64,000 bases of DNA from Nocardioides baculatus (GCF_016735675.1 NZ_JAERSG010000001.1:434001-498000); one strand, 5' to 3'; counted from the first letter of the stretch, positions 43,064 to 52,245 are shown. Numbers and translations: made by a program. The notes: a model not told the origin generated them from the sequence alone.

Positions 43064-44844
43064 GGCGGCGCCGGGAAGCGCAGCCGCAGGGTCGTGCCGC
43101 GCCCGAGCCGCGACTCCACCTCGACGGTGCCGCCGTGGCGCTGCATGATCTCGCGCACGATGCCGAGCCCCAGGCCGGTCCCCGGGCGCTGGAGCGCGTC
43201 CTCGTTGGTCGAGCGGAACAGCGGCGCGAAGAGGTTGGCCTGGTCGGCGTCGGAGATGCCGATGCCCTCGTCGCGGCACGTGAACGTGACCGAGCCGTCG
43301 GCACCGCGCTCGACCCCGAGCCAGATCTCGTCGCCCGCGTTGGAGTACTTCACGGCGTTGTCGACGAGGTTGCTGATGGCGCTCGCGACCTCCCGCAGGT
43401 CGGCGTGCACCGTCGCGGGGCCGGGGTCGCCGACCAGGTGGAGCGTGATGCCGGCCTTCTCCGCCACCGCGGTCATCGACCCGAGCGTCTGGTCGACGAT
43501 CGGCATGAGGTCGATGCGTTTCATCGTCGGCGGGTGCTGCGGGTCGCTCACCCGCGACAGCATCGCCAAGCCCTCCAGCAGGTCGCCGAGCCGCTCGGTC
43601 CCGCGCAGGATCGCCTGCGCCCGCCGCTGGTCGCGCTCGTCGAGGTGCTCGCCCGTCGCGAGGAACTCGGCGTTGGCGGCGATCACGGTCATCGGGTTGT
43701 TGATCTCGTGGGTGAGCTCGCGCAGGAACCGGTGGCGGGCCTCCTCGAGCTCGCGCAGCTCCTCGAGCAGCCGTCGCTCACGCTGCGTCGCGTGGGCGTT
43801 GGCGATCGCGCGACCGAGGTCGTGGCCGAGCTCGAGGGCCGCCACGCCCTCACCGTCGGTCCAGCGCCGCGAGCCCGTGCGGCGCGCCGCCATCAGCATG
43901 CCGAGCACCTCGTCCTCGACCCCGACGGGCGCGACGACGACGGCCTCGAAGCCGGCCTCGTCGAGGGCACGGGCGAACCAGTCGGCGTGCGCGGCCTCGA
44001 GCACCGGGTCGCCCCAGATCTGCGACGGCTCGATGATGAGGACCCGTTGGTCCGCCCACGCGCGGGCGGCCGCGGCGTCCAGCGCCTGGCGTACGTCGGG
44101 AGCCATCTGCAGCCCCAGGCTGTCCGGGGTCTCGACGTCCTCGTCGAGGAAGATGTGGATCTCCAGCTCGTCGACCGACAGCGCGCCGAGCAGCGTGCCG
44201 CGGGCCTCGCGGAGGAGGTGGTGGACGTCGTGCCGGGCCGGGTTGGACCGGGCCAGCCGGCGGGTCGCCCGGATGACCCGCATGTGGTCGGCGAACTCCT
44301 CGCGCTCGATGGCGGTGACCACCGAGCGCAGGGTCATCGAGAGCTCGTCGGAGATCTCGAGCAGCCGGTCCTTGTCGGGCCGCCTGAGGTCGGTCGGGAC
44401 GTCGAGGTAGAGCAGCGCGCGCAGGTCGCCCCGCTCGTCGGCGATCTGGGCGACCAGCATGTCCATCGGGTGCCAGTCGTCGGGGTTGCCGGTGGTCGGG
44501 ATGTCGGGCACGACCACGACGCCGTCGATGAGCTCGCGGGTGCTGTCGGAGAAGCTCTCGTCGGGGATCCAGATGAAGTGTCCGAAGGGCTCGCCGTCGG
44601 CGAAGGCGGCCTGCATGTCGGCCAGCCGCGACGCGGTGCCGAGCCGCTCCTCGGCGCTCGTCATGTCGCCGTAGATCGCGACGAACTCCAGCAGCCCCTT
44701 CGGGCGGACGACCTCGATGGCGCACACCCGGAACCCGGCACGGGTCGCCGCGTCGCGCGCCAGGGCGTGCATCAGCGCCCGAGCACGTGCGTCACCCCAA
44801 CTCAGGTCGCGCGTCCGGCGCTCCCCTGGTCGCCCCTGGTCCAT
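42988..44844 (-). CDS. GAF-domain sensor histidine kinase (orphan)
   Basis: 618-aa soluble histidine kinase without membrane segments. Two GAF-like regions (about 20-180 and 190-355) precede the dimerisation/His-phosphotransfer motif 'FLRELTHEINNPM' (His379) and a HATPase_c domain with the N box 'NLVDNAVKY', G1 'CRDEGIGISD' and 'GTGLGLGIV'. It probably senses a small ligand or redox state and passes phosphate to a response regulator located elsewhere; none is adjacent. Paralog of the next gene. AGGAGG lies about 10 nt before the ATG, a good site. The 3' end overlaps the sirtuin gene by 76 bp. Confidence 0.9.
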   Translation of the reverse strand: MDQGRPGERRTRDLSWGDARARALMHALARDAATRAGFRVCAIEVVRPKGLLEFVAIYGDMTSAEERLGTASRLADMQAAFADGEPFGHFIWIPDESFSDSTRELIDGVVVVPDIPTTGNPDDWHPMDMLVAQIADERGDLRALLYLDVPTDLRRPDKDRLLEISDELSMTLRSVVTAIEREEFADHMRVIRATRRLARSNPARHDVHHLLREARGTLLGALSVDELEIHIFLDEDVETPDSLGLQMAPDVRQALDAAAARAWADQRVLIIEPSQIWGDPVLEAAHADWFARALDEAGFEAVVVAPVGVEDEVLGMLMAARRTGSRRWTDGEGVAALELGHDLGRAIANAHATQRERRLLEELRELEEARHRFLRELTHEINNPMTVIAANAEFLATGEHLDERDQRRAQAILRGTERLGDLLEGLAMLSRVSDPQHPPTMKRIDLMPIVDQTLGSMTAVAEKAGITLHLVGDPGPATVHADLREVASAISNLVDNAVKYSNAGDEIWLGVERGADGSVTFTCRDEGIGISDADQANLFAPLFRSTNEDALQRPGTGLGLGIVREIMQRHGGTVEVESRLGRGTTLRLRFPAPPQEEFGPPSPRTSSTQTGTRWVAGP

Positions 44845-45003
44845 GGCGGTCTCGTCCTCCTGTCGCGGATCGTAGGCGGGGGCCGGAGGCTCTGGAAGTT
44901 TTTCCCCACGTCTTGCCGGATGCTGTGGAGGAACTGTTGAGAAGGGGTATGTCTAGACCGCTCCAGGTGGTCAGAAAGGGTGGTCCGCGCCTAGTCCTCG
45001 GGC

Positions 45004-46782
45004 CTAGCCCGCGCCCGGCTCGGCCCGTGCGTCACCCGGTGCCACCGGCAGCCGTACGACGAACGTCGTCCCGGCCCCGACCTCCGAGGTGACGTCGACA
45101 GACCCGTCGTGCGCACGCACGACCCGCTCGAGGATGGACAACCCGAGGCCGGTGCCGGGGCGGTCGCGCGCGGCCGGGTCCCCCGACCGGAAGAACGGCG
45201 TGAAGACGTGGGGCAGGTCGGCCTCGCTGATGCCGATCCCGGTGTCGGAGCAGGTCAGCACGGCCTCGCCGTCGTCGACCTCGAGGGTCACGGACACCCG
45301 CCCTCCTGCGGGGGTGTACTTCACCGCGTTGGAGAACAGGTTGGCGACCATCCGCTGGAGTGCGGCCTCCTCACCCAGCACCACCACGCCGTCCGCCGCG
45401 CTGGTGACCAGGTCCACGCCGCCCCGCTCGGCGACCTGGGCGAGGAACTCGTCACTGTCGCGAACGGTCGCGGAGAGGTCGACCGAGGCCCGGATGACCG
45501 CGCGGTCGGGGTCGCTGACCGCGGCCAGCGCCATCAGCGCATCGATCATGTCCTCGACCCGGCGGGCCGCCCGGTCCATCGCGTCGAGCGACTCCCGGGC
45601 GATGTCGGTGGGGGCGTCGTGCTGCATCAGCTCGAGGTGGGACCAGATGACGCTGACGGGGTTGCGCAGCTCGTGGGCGAGCGTGACGACCATGTCGCGG
45701 CGGTGCTCGTTGGTGGCGCGCATCTCGGCGTTGAGGGCCCGCTCGCGTTCCATCAACCGCGCCTCGAGCAGCAACCGGCCCACGTCCGCCGCCACCATCG
45801 TGGCCGCATGGATCTCGGAGGAGATCCAGCGGGGCGCGCCCGAGGCACGGCCCAGTGCCATCGTGGCGAGGTACTCGTCCCCCGCCCCGATCGGCACGAG
45901 GAGCCCCGATTCGAGGTCGTGCGTGTCGAGGAGGCGGGTCAGCGCGGGCGGGGTGACGATGGCCCCCTCCTGCATGCTCCACGTCCGTTGGCGCTCGACG
46001 ACCACGTGACCACGCCGCTCCCACTGCCGCTGCATCAGCGCGGCCACCTCGTCGCGGCCGTCCTCGAGCCCCTCCACCACCGACGATGCCGCGACCACGT
46101 CGACGGTCGCCACGTCCATCGCGCTGGTCAGCGCGCGCGAGAGCTCGCGGACCAGCTCGTCGAACGGCAGGCCGGGTCGTACGGTCTCGAAGGCGCGGCG
46201 CGCCTGGACGACCATGCGGACCTGCTCTCCGTAGAGCTCGCGCTCGACGATGCTGATGATCGCGTCGAAGAGCACACCCGACTCGGCGTTGATCGTCCGC
46301 GCCGTCTCCGTGGTCGGCCTCCGGCCGGAGAGCGGTTCGTCGAGGTAGAGCAGGGCGCGGAGCTCGCCGTCCTCGTTCGACAGCAGGCGCACCATCTGGT
46401 CGTCGGGATGCCACCCGTCCGGCAGCTCCGACGGGGGCACGTCGGGCCTGTGTCCGTAGGCGTCGAGCCAGGCGCGCGTGATCTCGTCGAGCCGATCGCC
46501 CGCGATGTGTCGCCACCCCTCCATCTCGACACCGAGCTCGAGGATGTGACCCAGCTCCAGCGGTGAGGCCTGCCCGAGCATCTTGTCCCGGGCGGACTCG
46601 TCGCCCGCGATGGCGACGAACTCGAGGTGGCCGTCGGAGCGCACCACCTCGATGGCCACGACCCGGTGGTCCGAGCGACGAGCGACGTCCTCGGCGATGG
46701 CGTGCAGGACCGCGCGCTGGGCATCGTTGCCCCACGCCTGTCCTCGTGGACGTTCGTACGTCCGGCCGTCTTCTTCCCTCAC
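45004..46782 (-). CDS. GAF-domain sensor histidine kinase, paralog
   Basis: About 592-aa cytosolic kinase with the same layout as its neighbour: two GAF-like regions, 'MVVTLAHELRNPV' with His370, and HATPase_c motifs 'NLFSNAVKY', 'CSDTGIGISE' and 'GTGLGLSIL'. The first ~100 residues align closely with those of the paralog ('AIEVVR..G.LEFVAI.GD'), evidence for a tandem duplication followed by divergence. The GTG at 46782 is chosen because it begins where the paralog begins; an in-frame GTG at 46821 would add 13 residues with no counterpart. No response regulator gene is nearby. Confidence 0.88.
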   Translation of the reverse strand: MREEDGRTYERPRGQAWGNDAQRAVLHAIAEDVARRSDHRVVAIEVVRSDGHLEFVAIAGDESARDKMLGQASPLELGHILELGVEMEGWRHIAGDRLDEITRAWLDAYGHRPDVPPSELPDGWHPDDQMVRLLSNEDGELRALLYLDEPLSGRRPTTETARTINAESGVLFDAIISIVERELYGEQVRMVVQARRAFETVRPGLPFDELVRELSRALTSAMDVATVDVVAASSVVEGLEDGRDEVAALMQRQWERRGHVVVERQRTWSMQEGAIVTPPALTRLLDTHDLESGLLVPIGAGDEYLATMALGRASGAPRWISSEIHAATMVAADVGRLLLEARLMERERALNAEMRATNEHRRDMVVTLAHELRNPVSVIWSHLELMQHDAPTDIARESLDAMDRAARRVEDMIDALMALAAVSDPDRAVIRASVDLSATVRDSDEFLAQVAERGGVDLVTSAADGVVVLGEEAALQRMVANLFSNAVKYTPAGGRVSVTLEVDDGEAVLTCSDTGIGISEADLPHVFTPFFRSGDPAARDRPGTGLGLSILERVVRAHDGSVDVTSEVGAGTTFVVRLPVAPGDARAEPGAG

Positions 46783-46891
46783 CGTGCTCCCGTTCCCGAT
46801 AACGAGGTTGGCGGACGGCACGTTACGCGGACCCGGCCGACGCTGGCGAGCGACCTTTGGTCAAGTTTTCCACCACCTCGTGACCCGCGAG

Positions 46892-46897
46892 TAACAT
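46892..46897 (+). promoter_or_regulatory. -10 hexamer TAACAT, leaderless start
   Basis: TAACAT ends 7 nt before the acyl-CoA dehydrogenase ATG at 46905, with no ribosome-binding sequence. Confidence 0.55.
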
Positions 46898-46904
46898 AGC
46901 CCTC

Positions 46905-48050
46905 ATGAAGCGAGAGATCTACGACGAGGACCACGAGGCCTTCCGCTCCTCGGTCAAGCAGTTCCTGGACCGCGAGGTGGTCCCCCACCTCGACACGTAC
47001 GCCTCGAACCACGGGCTCGACCGCGACTTCTGGATCGCGGCCGGCAAGCAGGGCTTCCTCGGCCTCGAGATCCCCGAGTCGTTCGGTGGCTCGGAGGCGG
47101 ACGACTACCGCTTCAACGCGGTGCTCACCGAGGAGCTCGCCAAGGTCAACATGACCCTGCCGAGCTGCGTCGGCATCCACGCCGACATCACCGTGCCCTA
47201 CCTCGTGCACCTCACCAACGACGAGCAGAAGGCCCGCTGGCTGCCGCGCGCCGCGACCGGCGAGCTCGTCACGGCGATCGGGATGACCGAGCCCGGCGGC
47301 GGCTCCGACCTGGCCAACCTGCGTACGACCGCAGTGCGCGACGGCGACGACTGGATCATCAACGGCTCGAAGACCTTCATCACCAACGGCGGCTCGGCCG
47401 ACCTGGTCCTGGTCGCCGCGCGCACCAGCCCGGAGAAGAAGGCCAAGGGCATCTCGCTCTTCGCCGTCGACACGACCCTCGACGGCTTCAGCGTCGGCCG
47501 CGTGCTCGACAAGGTCGGCCAGGACGAGTCCGACACGGCCGAGCTGTCCTTCGAGGACGTGCGCGTCAGCAACGACGACCTCGTCGGTCCCCTCGACACC
47601 GGCTTCATCTCGATGATGCAGTTCCTGCCGCAGGAGCGGCTCGGCTCGGCGATCACCAACCTCGCCCACGCCAAGCAGATCCTCGAGGAGACGATCCAGT
47701 ACGCAAAGGACCGCCAGGCGTTCGGGCAGCCGATCGGCGCCTTCCAGAACACCCAGTTCCTGCTCGCGGACCTCGTCACGCGCATCGACGTCACCCAGGC
47801 GTTCGTCGACCAGTGCGTGGTCGCGCACACCAAGCAGGAGCTCACCCCGGTCGACGCCGCCAAGGCCAAGTGGTGGACCTCGCAGGTGCAGAACGACGTC
47901 CTCGACCACTGCGTCCAGGTGCACGGCGGCTACGGCTATATGAACGAGTACCGCGTCGCCCGCGCCTGGCGCGATGCGCGGGTGACCAAGATCTGGGCCG
48001 GGTCCAACGAGATCATGAAGATGCTGATCGGGCGCGACCTCGGGCTCTGA
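46905..48050 (+). CDS. Acyl-CoA dehydrogenase
   Basis: 381-aa FAD enzyme catalysing alpha,beta-dehydrogenation of an acyl-CoA. 'AIGMTEPGGGSDLANLRTTA' contacts FAD and substrate, 'YAKDRQAFGQPIGAFQNTQF' is the conserved C-terminal helix, and 'VHGGYGYMNEYRVARAWRDA' and 'IWAGSNEIMKMLIGRDLGL' close the protein. Chain-length preference cannot be read from sequence. Its last base is the first base of the next ATG (TGATG), so the pair is coupled. Confidence 0.93.
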   Translation: MKREIYDEDHEAFRSSVKQFLDREVVPHLDTYASNHGLDRDFWIAAGKQGFLGLEIPESFGGSEADDYRFNAVLTEELAKVNMTLPSCVGIHADITVPYLVHLTNDEQKARWLPRAATGELVTAIGMTEPGGGSDLANLRTTAVRDGDDWIINGSKTFITNGGSADLVLVAARTSPEKKAKGISLFAVDTTLDGFSVGRVLDKVGQDESDTAELSFEDVRVSNDDLVGPLDTGFISMMQFLPQERLGSAITNLAHAKQILEETIQYAKDRQAFGQPIGAFQNTQFLLADLVTRIDVTQAFVDQCVVAHTKQELTPVDAAKAKWWTSQVQNDVLDHCVQVHGGYGYMNEYRVARAWRDARVTKIWAGSNEIMKMLIGRDLGL

Positions 48051-48604
48051 TGCGGGCCTTCGTCGCCGTCGTACCTCCTGCGCAGGTCGTGGAGCACCTC
48101 GACGACTTCCTGTCCGTGCGTCGGGGAGCCGCGGGGTTCCGGTGGTCCGACCCCGGGCAGTGGCACGTGACGCTGGCCTTCACCGCTGAGCTGCCCGAGC
48201 GGGCGCTCGACGAGCTCGACGACCTGCTCACCGACGCGGCCGCGCGACACGGGCGGTTCGGGATGCGGATCACCGGCGGCGGTGCCTTCCCGCACGCGGA
48301 CGGGGCGCGCGTCCTCTTCGCAGGCCTGGAGGTCGACGACGACGCGCTCGGGCGCCTCGCGACCACCAGCCGTTCGGCCGTGTCGCGCGCGGGCGGGCGG
48401 GTCGACGGGCAGCGGTTCCGCCCGCACGTCACCCTCGCCCGCCTCGGACGACCGGCCAACGTCACCTCGTGGGTCCGCCTCCTCGACGCTTACGACGGCC
48501 CGGCGTGGGAGGTCGGCGAGGTCGCACTGGTCGCCTCGCACCTCGGCGAGGGTCAGCGTCGGCGCCCTCGCCACGAGGTCCTGGGCACCTACGCGCTCGC
48601 CTGA
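48050..48604 (+). CDS. thpR: RNA 2',3'-cyclic phosphodiesterase ThpR (LigT family)
   Basis: 184-aa 2H phosphoesterase. The two catalytic HxT motifs are 'HVTLAF' and 'HVTLARL', about 90 residues apart. It opens 2',3'-cyclic phosphate RNA ends to 2'-phosphate; the family can also form 2'-5' linkages in vitro. It starts on the stop of the acyl-CoA dehydrogenase gene. It works on the same chemistry as the Pnkp/Hen1 operon 20 kb away but is not linked to it here. Confidence 0.9.
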   Translation: MRAFVAVVPPAQVVEHLDDFLSVRRGAAGFRWSDPGQWHVTLAFTAELPERALDELDDLLTDAAARHGRFGMRITGGGAFPHADGARVLFAGLEVDDDALGRLATTSRSAVSRAGGRVDGQRFRPHVTLARLGRPANVTSWVRLLDAYDGPAWEVGEVALVASHLGEGQRRRPRHEVLGTYALA

Positions 48605-48656
48605 GCACAGCCTCACCTTCGTTGAAAGCACGCTCCCGCACCGTCAGGATCAGGGG

Positions 48657-49391
48657 GTGAGCACGGAGATCGGCACCGACGAGCAGCCCCGGCACTTCCA
48701 CGACGACATCGGCGACCACGTCGGCACGCGGCTGAACTGGCTGCGCGCGGCCGTGCTCGGCGCCAACGACGGCATCGTCTCGACCGCCGGCGTCGTCATG
48801 GGCGTCGCGGGTGCGACCGACGACCGCGGCACCATCGTGATCGCCGGCATCGCCGCGCTGACCGCGGGTGCGCTCAGCATGGGCACGGGCGAGTACGTCT
48901 CGGTCAGCACGCAGCGCGACTCCGAGAAGTCGATCCTCGAGCTCGAGGCCACCGAGCTGCGGCAGATGCCGGAGACCGAGGAGCGCGAGCTCGCGAAGAT
49001 GTACGTCGAGAAGGGTCTCGCGCCGGAGACCGCGAAGCAGGTCGCCCGCGAGCTCACCGAGCACGACGCACTCCGCGCGCACGCCGACATCGAGTTCGGC
49101 ATCGACCCCGACAACCTCACCAACCCGTGGCACGCCGCCTGGGCCTCGATGGTGGCCTTCACGGTCGGCGCGCTCCTGCCGCTGCTCATCGTGGCGTTCG
49201 TGCCCGACGCCGTGCGCGTGCTGGTGACCGTGCTGAGCGTCGTGCTCGCCCTGGCGCTCACCGGGTTCGTGAGCGCCCGGATCGGGCTCAGCCCGCGCCT
49301 GCCCGCCGTCGTGCGCAACGTCGCCGGCGGCCTGCTCGCGATGGGCGTCACCTACGCCATCGGCGCGTTCGCCGGCATCCACCTCGGCTGA
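48657..49391 (+). CDS. VIT1/CCC1-type transporter
   Basis: 244-aa membrane protein of the vacuolar iron transporter family. 'NWLRAAVLGANDGIVSTAGV' is the family's first helix and 'AALTAGALSMGTGEYVSVST' the second; a charged cytoplasmic segment (about 85-150) follows and three C-terminal helices end the protein. Likely exports Fe2+ or Mn2+ from the cytoplasm. GTG start with CAGGAT 6 nt upstream. The 150-residue middle domain is acidic, as in metal-binding family members. Confidence 0.88.
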   Translation: MSTEIGTDEQPRHFHDDIGDHVGTRLNWLRAAVLGANDGIVSTAGVVMGVAGATDDRGTIVIAGIAALTAGALSMGTGEYVSVSTQRDSEKSILELEATELRQMPETEERELAKMYVEKGLAPETAKQVARELTEHDALRAHADIEFGIDPDNLTNPWHAAWASMVAFTVGALLPLLIVAFVPDAVRVLVTVLSVVLALALTGFVSARIGLSPRLPAVVRNVAGGLLAMGVTYAIGAFAGIHLG

Positions 49392-49406
49392 CGCCCACCC
49401 CCGCTG

Positions 49407-49476
49407 GTCGAGGAAGGCGCCTTGGCGCCTGTCACGAGACCTGGTCTCGTGACGGGACTTCGTCCCTCCTCGACCG
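49407..49476. repeat. Cloverleaf palindromic element (REP-like)
   Basis: A 70-nt element in which every base outside three small loops is paired: outer stem GGTCGAGGA / TCCTCGACC (49407-49415, 49468-49476) enclosing AGGCGCC-TT-GGCGCCT (49416-49431), GTCACGAGAC-CTG-GTCTCGTGAC (49432-49454) and GGGAC-TTC-GTCCC (49455-49467). No unpaired junction bases. It resembles the dispersed 'ctggtcgag...tcgacc' intergenic repeats common in Nocardioides and relatives (from memory). Sits between the VIT1 gene and the convergent phosphotransferase gene. Confidence 0.75.
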
Positions 49477-49496
49477 ACGGAAGGACCATCGAAGCG

Positions 49497-50357
49497 TCAG
49501 GACTGAGCCCAGGTGTCGACCAGGGCCAGGCACCAGTCGAGGTGCCGCCCCGGGTAGCCGGCCAGGCAGCTCGCGGTGACCAGGCCGTACGCCGCCCGGT
49601 GGAGCACGAGCACCTCGGGCTCGTAGCCGAACCGCTGCACGGCCAGCCGGTCGAAGCCGGCCGTGGCGTCGGCCGCGCCCGGACCGAACATGTCCTGCAG
49701 GCAGGCGGCGACGGCGGCGTCGAAGGCCGGGTCGCCGACCGTGGAGACGTAGCCGAAGTCGAGCAGCCCGGAGACCCGACCGTCCTCGAGCAGCACGTGC
49801 ACCGGTCCGAGGTCGCCGTGGACCAAGCGGGCAGGCACGGGCGTGAGCGCCCGCAGCGCTGCGGCCATCTCCTCGACCGCTCCGTCCTCGAGGCCGTCGA
49901 CGAGCGGCGCGCGGCGCACCACGAGCGCGGCGAGCGACTCGCCGAACGGGACGGCGGGGTCGAAGGGCGGCTCGCCGTCGGGCACGGGCAGCACCGCGAG
50001 GTCGGGGTGGGCCGGCACCCGCGCCAGCGCCTCGAGCACGTCGAGCACCGGCTCCGGTCGCGCGCCGCCGACGGACGTCCCCCGCAGCCGTCGCTGCACG
50101 GTCAGCACCAGGCCGTCGGCCTCGGCGACCTCCAGGATCCGCGGCACGGCGATCGGCGCACCGGCCGCGCCCAGCCCGGCCTCGACGGCGTCGTAGAACG
50201 TGCGCAGCCGCTCGACCTCGTCGAGCGGACGCCGGTCCCACAGCTTCACGACGCGCGCGTCGTCCAGGGCGGCGACGACACCTTCCATGCCCCGGCCGAG
50301 CTCGTGCGTGACGTCGTAGCCGGCCGTCCGCATCAGCGCGAGCGGGTCGGTGCTCAC
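49497..50357 (-). CDS. Phosphotransferase of the aminoglycoside/choline kinase fold
   Basis: 286-aa APH-fold kinase. The catalytic loop is 'LVHGDLGPVHVLLEDG' with the invariant Asp, and 'GLLDFGYVSTVGDPAFD' is the metal-binding DFG-like motif; the usual Asn of the Brenner motif is replaced by His, as in some actinobacterial members. It overlaps the amylase stop by 4 bp (GTGA), so it belongs to the maltose operon and may phosphorylate a sugar or an antibiotic. Its role in maltodextrin use is inferred only from position. Confidence 0.78.
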   Translation of the reverse strand: MSTDPLALMRTAGYDVTHELGRGMEGVVAALDDARVVKLWDRRPLDEVERLRTFYDAVEAGLGAAGAPIAVPRILEVAEADGLVLTVQRRLRGTSVGGARPEPVLDVLEALARVPAHPDLAVLPVPDGEPPFDPAVPFGESLAALVVRRAPLVDGLEDGAVEEMAAALRALTPVPARLVHGDLGPVHVLLEDGRVSGLLDFGYVSTVGDPAFDAAVAACLQDMFGPGAADATAGFDRLAVQRFGYEPEVLVLHRAAYGLVTASCLAGYPGRHLDWCLALVDTWAQS

Positions 50358-52243
50358 CCGACCTCGTGGAGGGAGACGCCGGGCTCGCCGGGCAGGGTGA
50401 GCCGTCCGTCGCCGACCGAGGACGTCACGCCGACCAGGCAGCGGAGGGCGGGCGACGGGCCCAGCGCGTGCAGGGGCAGGTCGACCGGCTCCGTGGGACG
50501 GCGTACGGCGTGCACCAGGAGCGTCTGTCCCGGGTGCTCGCGCAGGAAGGTCATCGAGTCCTCGCCGGCGTGCAGCCACCGCAGGCCGCCGCGGCGCAGC
50601 GCGACGTGCTCGCGGCGCAGCGCGATCCACTGGAGGTAGGCGGCCATCGTCGGCTCGTCCCACGTCTCGCGGTGCGCCCAGGGGTAGGGCGTACGCGCGT
50701 GCTCGCCGTCGACGGCGGTGAGGCCGAGCTCGTCGCCCATGAAGACCACCGGCACGCCGGGCATCGACATCTGCAGACCGAGGCCGACCAGGTGGAGGTC
50801 ACGGCCGCGACCGGCCAGGTCGGTGCCTCCGTCGGTGCCCCCACCCGCGACGGTGCGGAAGCGCGGGGTGTCGTGGGAGTCGAGGTGCATGGTCGAGCCC
50901 TGCCACGCCGTCCACGGGATCGAGCCGTGGACGTCGCGCATCGTCGCGACGGCGGCGGTGCCGGGGAGGACCGGGATGTCGACGGGCAGGCCGAGGTAGT
51001 CGAGGCCGTGCGGGATGCCGGGGCCGCCGGGAGCGCCGCCATTGAGCCAGCACCACACCGGGCGCGTGAAGCCGGCGTAGTCCATCGTCCCGTGCCAGCC
51101 GGCACCGGTGAGGTCGGCGGTCGCGTCGTGACCGTGCTCGGCCAGCAGCCAGCCGTCGTCGGCGACCTCGTCCATCGTGCGGCGCAGCGCCTCGGCCACG
51201 GTGTGGGCGAGGTCGTCGGCGCCCATCCGCCCGGTCATGTTGGCGACGTCGACCCGCCAGCCGTCGAGGCCGTTGCGCAGCCAGTGCGCGGCGATCGACT
51301 CCGGTCCGGCGTAGAGCCGGCGGGCGAGCTCGGCCGAGGAGTGGTCGAGCTTGGGCAGGCTCGGGATGTCGAGCCACGCGGCGTAGCCGTGCTCCTCGTC
51401 GTCGGAGAAGCGGTAGAACGACCGCTCCGGCGACGCCGGGTCCTCCCGGGCCTTCTCGAACCAGTCGTGGTGCTCGCCGGTGTGGTTGGTGGTGAGGTCG
51501 CCCATGAGGCGGAGGCCGTGGTCGTGCACGGCGTCGCCGAGCCGCTGGAGGGCGGCGTCCCCGCCGAGGAGCGGGTCCACGCGGTCGAACGACACCGCGT
51601 CGTAGCGGTGCGTGGACCACGCCTCGAACACCGGCGTCAGGTAGAGCAGGGTCGCGCCGAGGTGGTCGAGGTGGTCGAGGTGCTCGGCGACCCCGTCGAG
51701 CGTGCCGCCGTACCACTGGTACGGCACGTCGGGCCCCTGGTGGACGACGGGCTGGTCCCACTCGCACGGGATCGCCCAGTCCGGCGCCGGGGCCGTCACC
51801 TCGGTCTTCGCGAAGCGGTCCGGGAAGACCTGGTAGCCGACCTGGTCGAGCACCCAGTCGGGCAGCCGGTGCTGGGTGCTGATCCGGAAGTCCCCACCGT
51901 CGGTCACGTCGCGCGCGTGCACGCCGGTGGCGGTGAGCCACCGGAAGTCGGCGGGACCGGTGGAGACGAGGAAGCGGTAGGACGTGACCCGGTTGACGAT
52001 GCGCAGGCCGACCTCCCACCACGCGCCGGCGGCGTCCTCGTCGACCCGCTCGGCCCTGCTGATCGCGGGCTCGCCGTCGCGCACCGTGCGCAGCACGACC
52101 TCGGTCGCGCCCGGCGTACGGTCCTCGCGGTGCGGCACCCGGACGCGCAGGGTCACCACGTCGCCCAGCGACGGAGCCGGGGTGGAGACGTAGAGCGGGG
52201 AACCGTCGTGGTGCGGGTCGAGGGCGTGGGGCTCTGCCGACAC
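50354..52243 (-). CDS. GH13 alpha-amylase/neopullulanase-like maltodextrin glucosidase
   Basis: 629-aa GH13 enzyme with an N-terminal beta-sandwich (about 1-125) typical of cyclomaltodextrinase/neopullulanase-type enzymes. Catalytic nucleophile Asp332 in 'GWRVDVANM', acid/base Glu369 in 'LLAEHGHD' and transition-state Asp458 in 'HLDSHDTPRF' are all present. No signal peptide, so it hydrolyses imported maltodextrins. The GTG at 52243 is 2 bp after the malG stop. Strongly supports a maltodextrin substrate for the transporter. Confidence 0.92.
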   Translation of the reverse strand: MSAEPHALDPHHDGSPLYVSTPAPSLGDVVTLRVRVPHREDRTPGATEVVLRTVRDGEPAISRAERVDEDAAGAWWEVGLRIVNRVTSYRFLVSTGPADFRWLTATGVHARDVTDGGDFRISTQHRLPDWVLDQVGYQVFPDRFAKTEVTAPAPDWAIPCEWDQPVVHQGPDVPYQWYGGTLDGVAEHLDHLDHLGATLLYLTPVFEAWSTHRYDAVSFDRVDPLLGGDAALQRLGDAVHDHGLRLMGDLTTNHTGEHHDWFEKAREDPASPERSFYRFSDDEEHGYAAWLDIPSLPKLDHSSAELARRLYAGPESIAAHWLRNGLDGWRVDVANMTGRMGADDLAHTVAEALRRTMDEVADDGWLLAEHGHDATADLTGAGWHGTMDYAGFTRPVWCWLNGGAPGGPGIPHGLDYLGLPVDIPVLPGTAAVATMRDVHGSIPWTAWQGSTMHLDSHDTPRFRTVAGGGTDGGTDLAGRGRDLHLVGLGLQMSMPGVPVVFMGDELGLTAVDGEHARTPYPWAHRETWDEPTMAAYLQWIALRREHVALRRGGLRWLHAGEDSMTFLREHPGQTLLVHAVRRPTEPVDLPLHALGPSPALRCLVGVTSSVGDGRLTLPGEPGVSLHEVG

Positions 52244-52245
52244 GC

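Noticed and set aside
48050..48604. ThpR as part of the Pnkp/Hen1 system.
   Set aside because: 20 kb apart, coupled to an acyl-CoA dehydrogenase, and thpR is widespread without Pnkp/Hen1.
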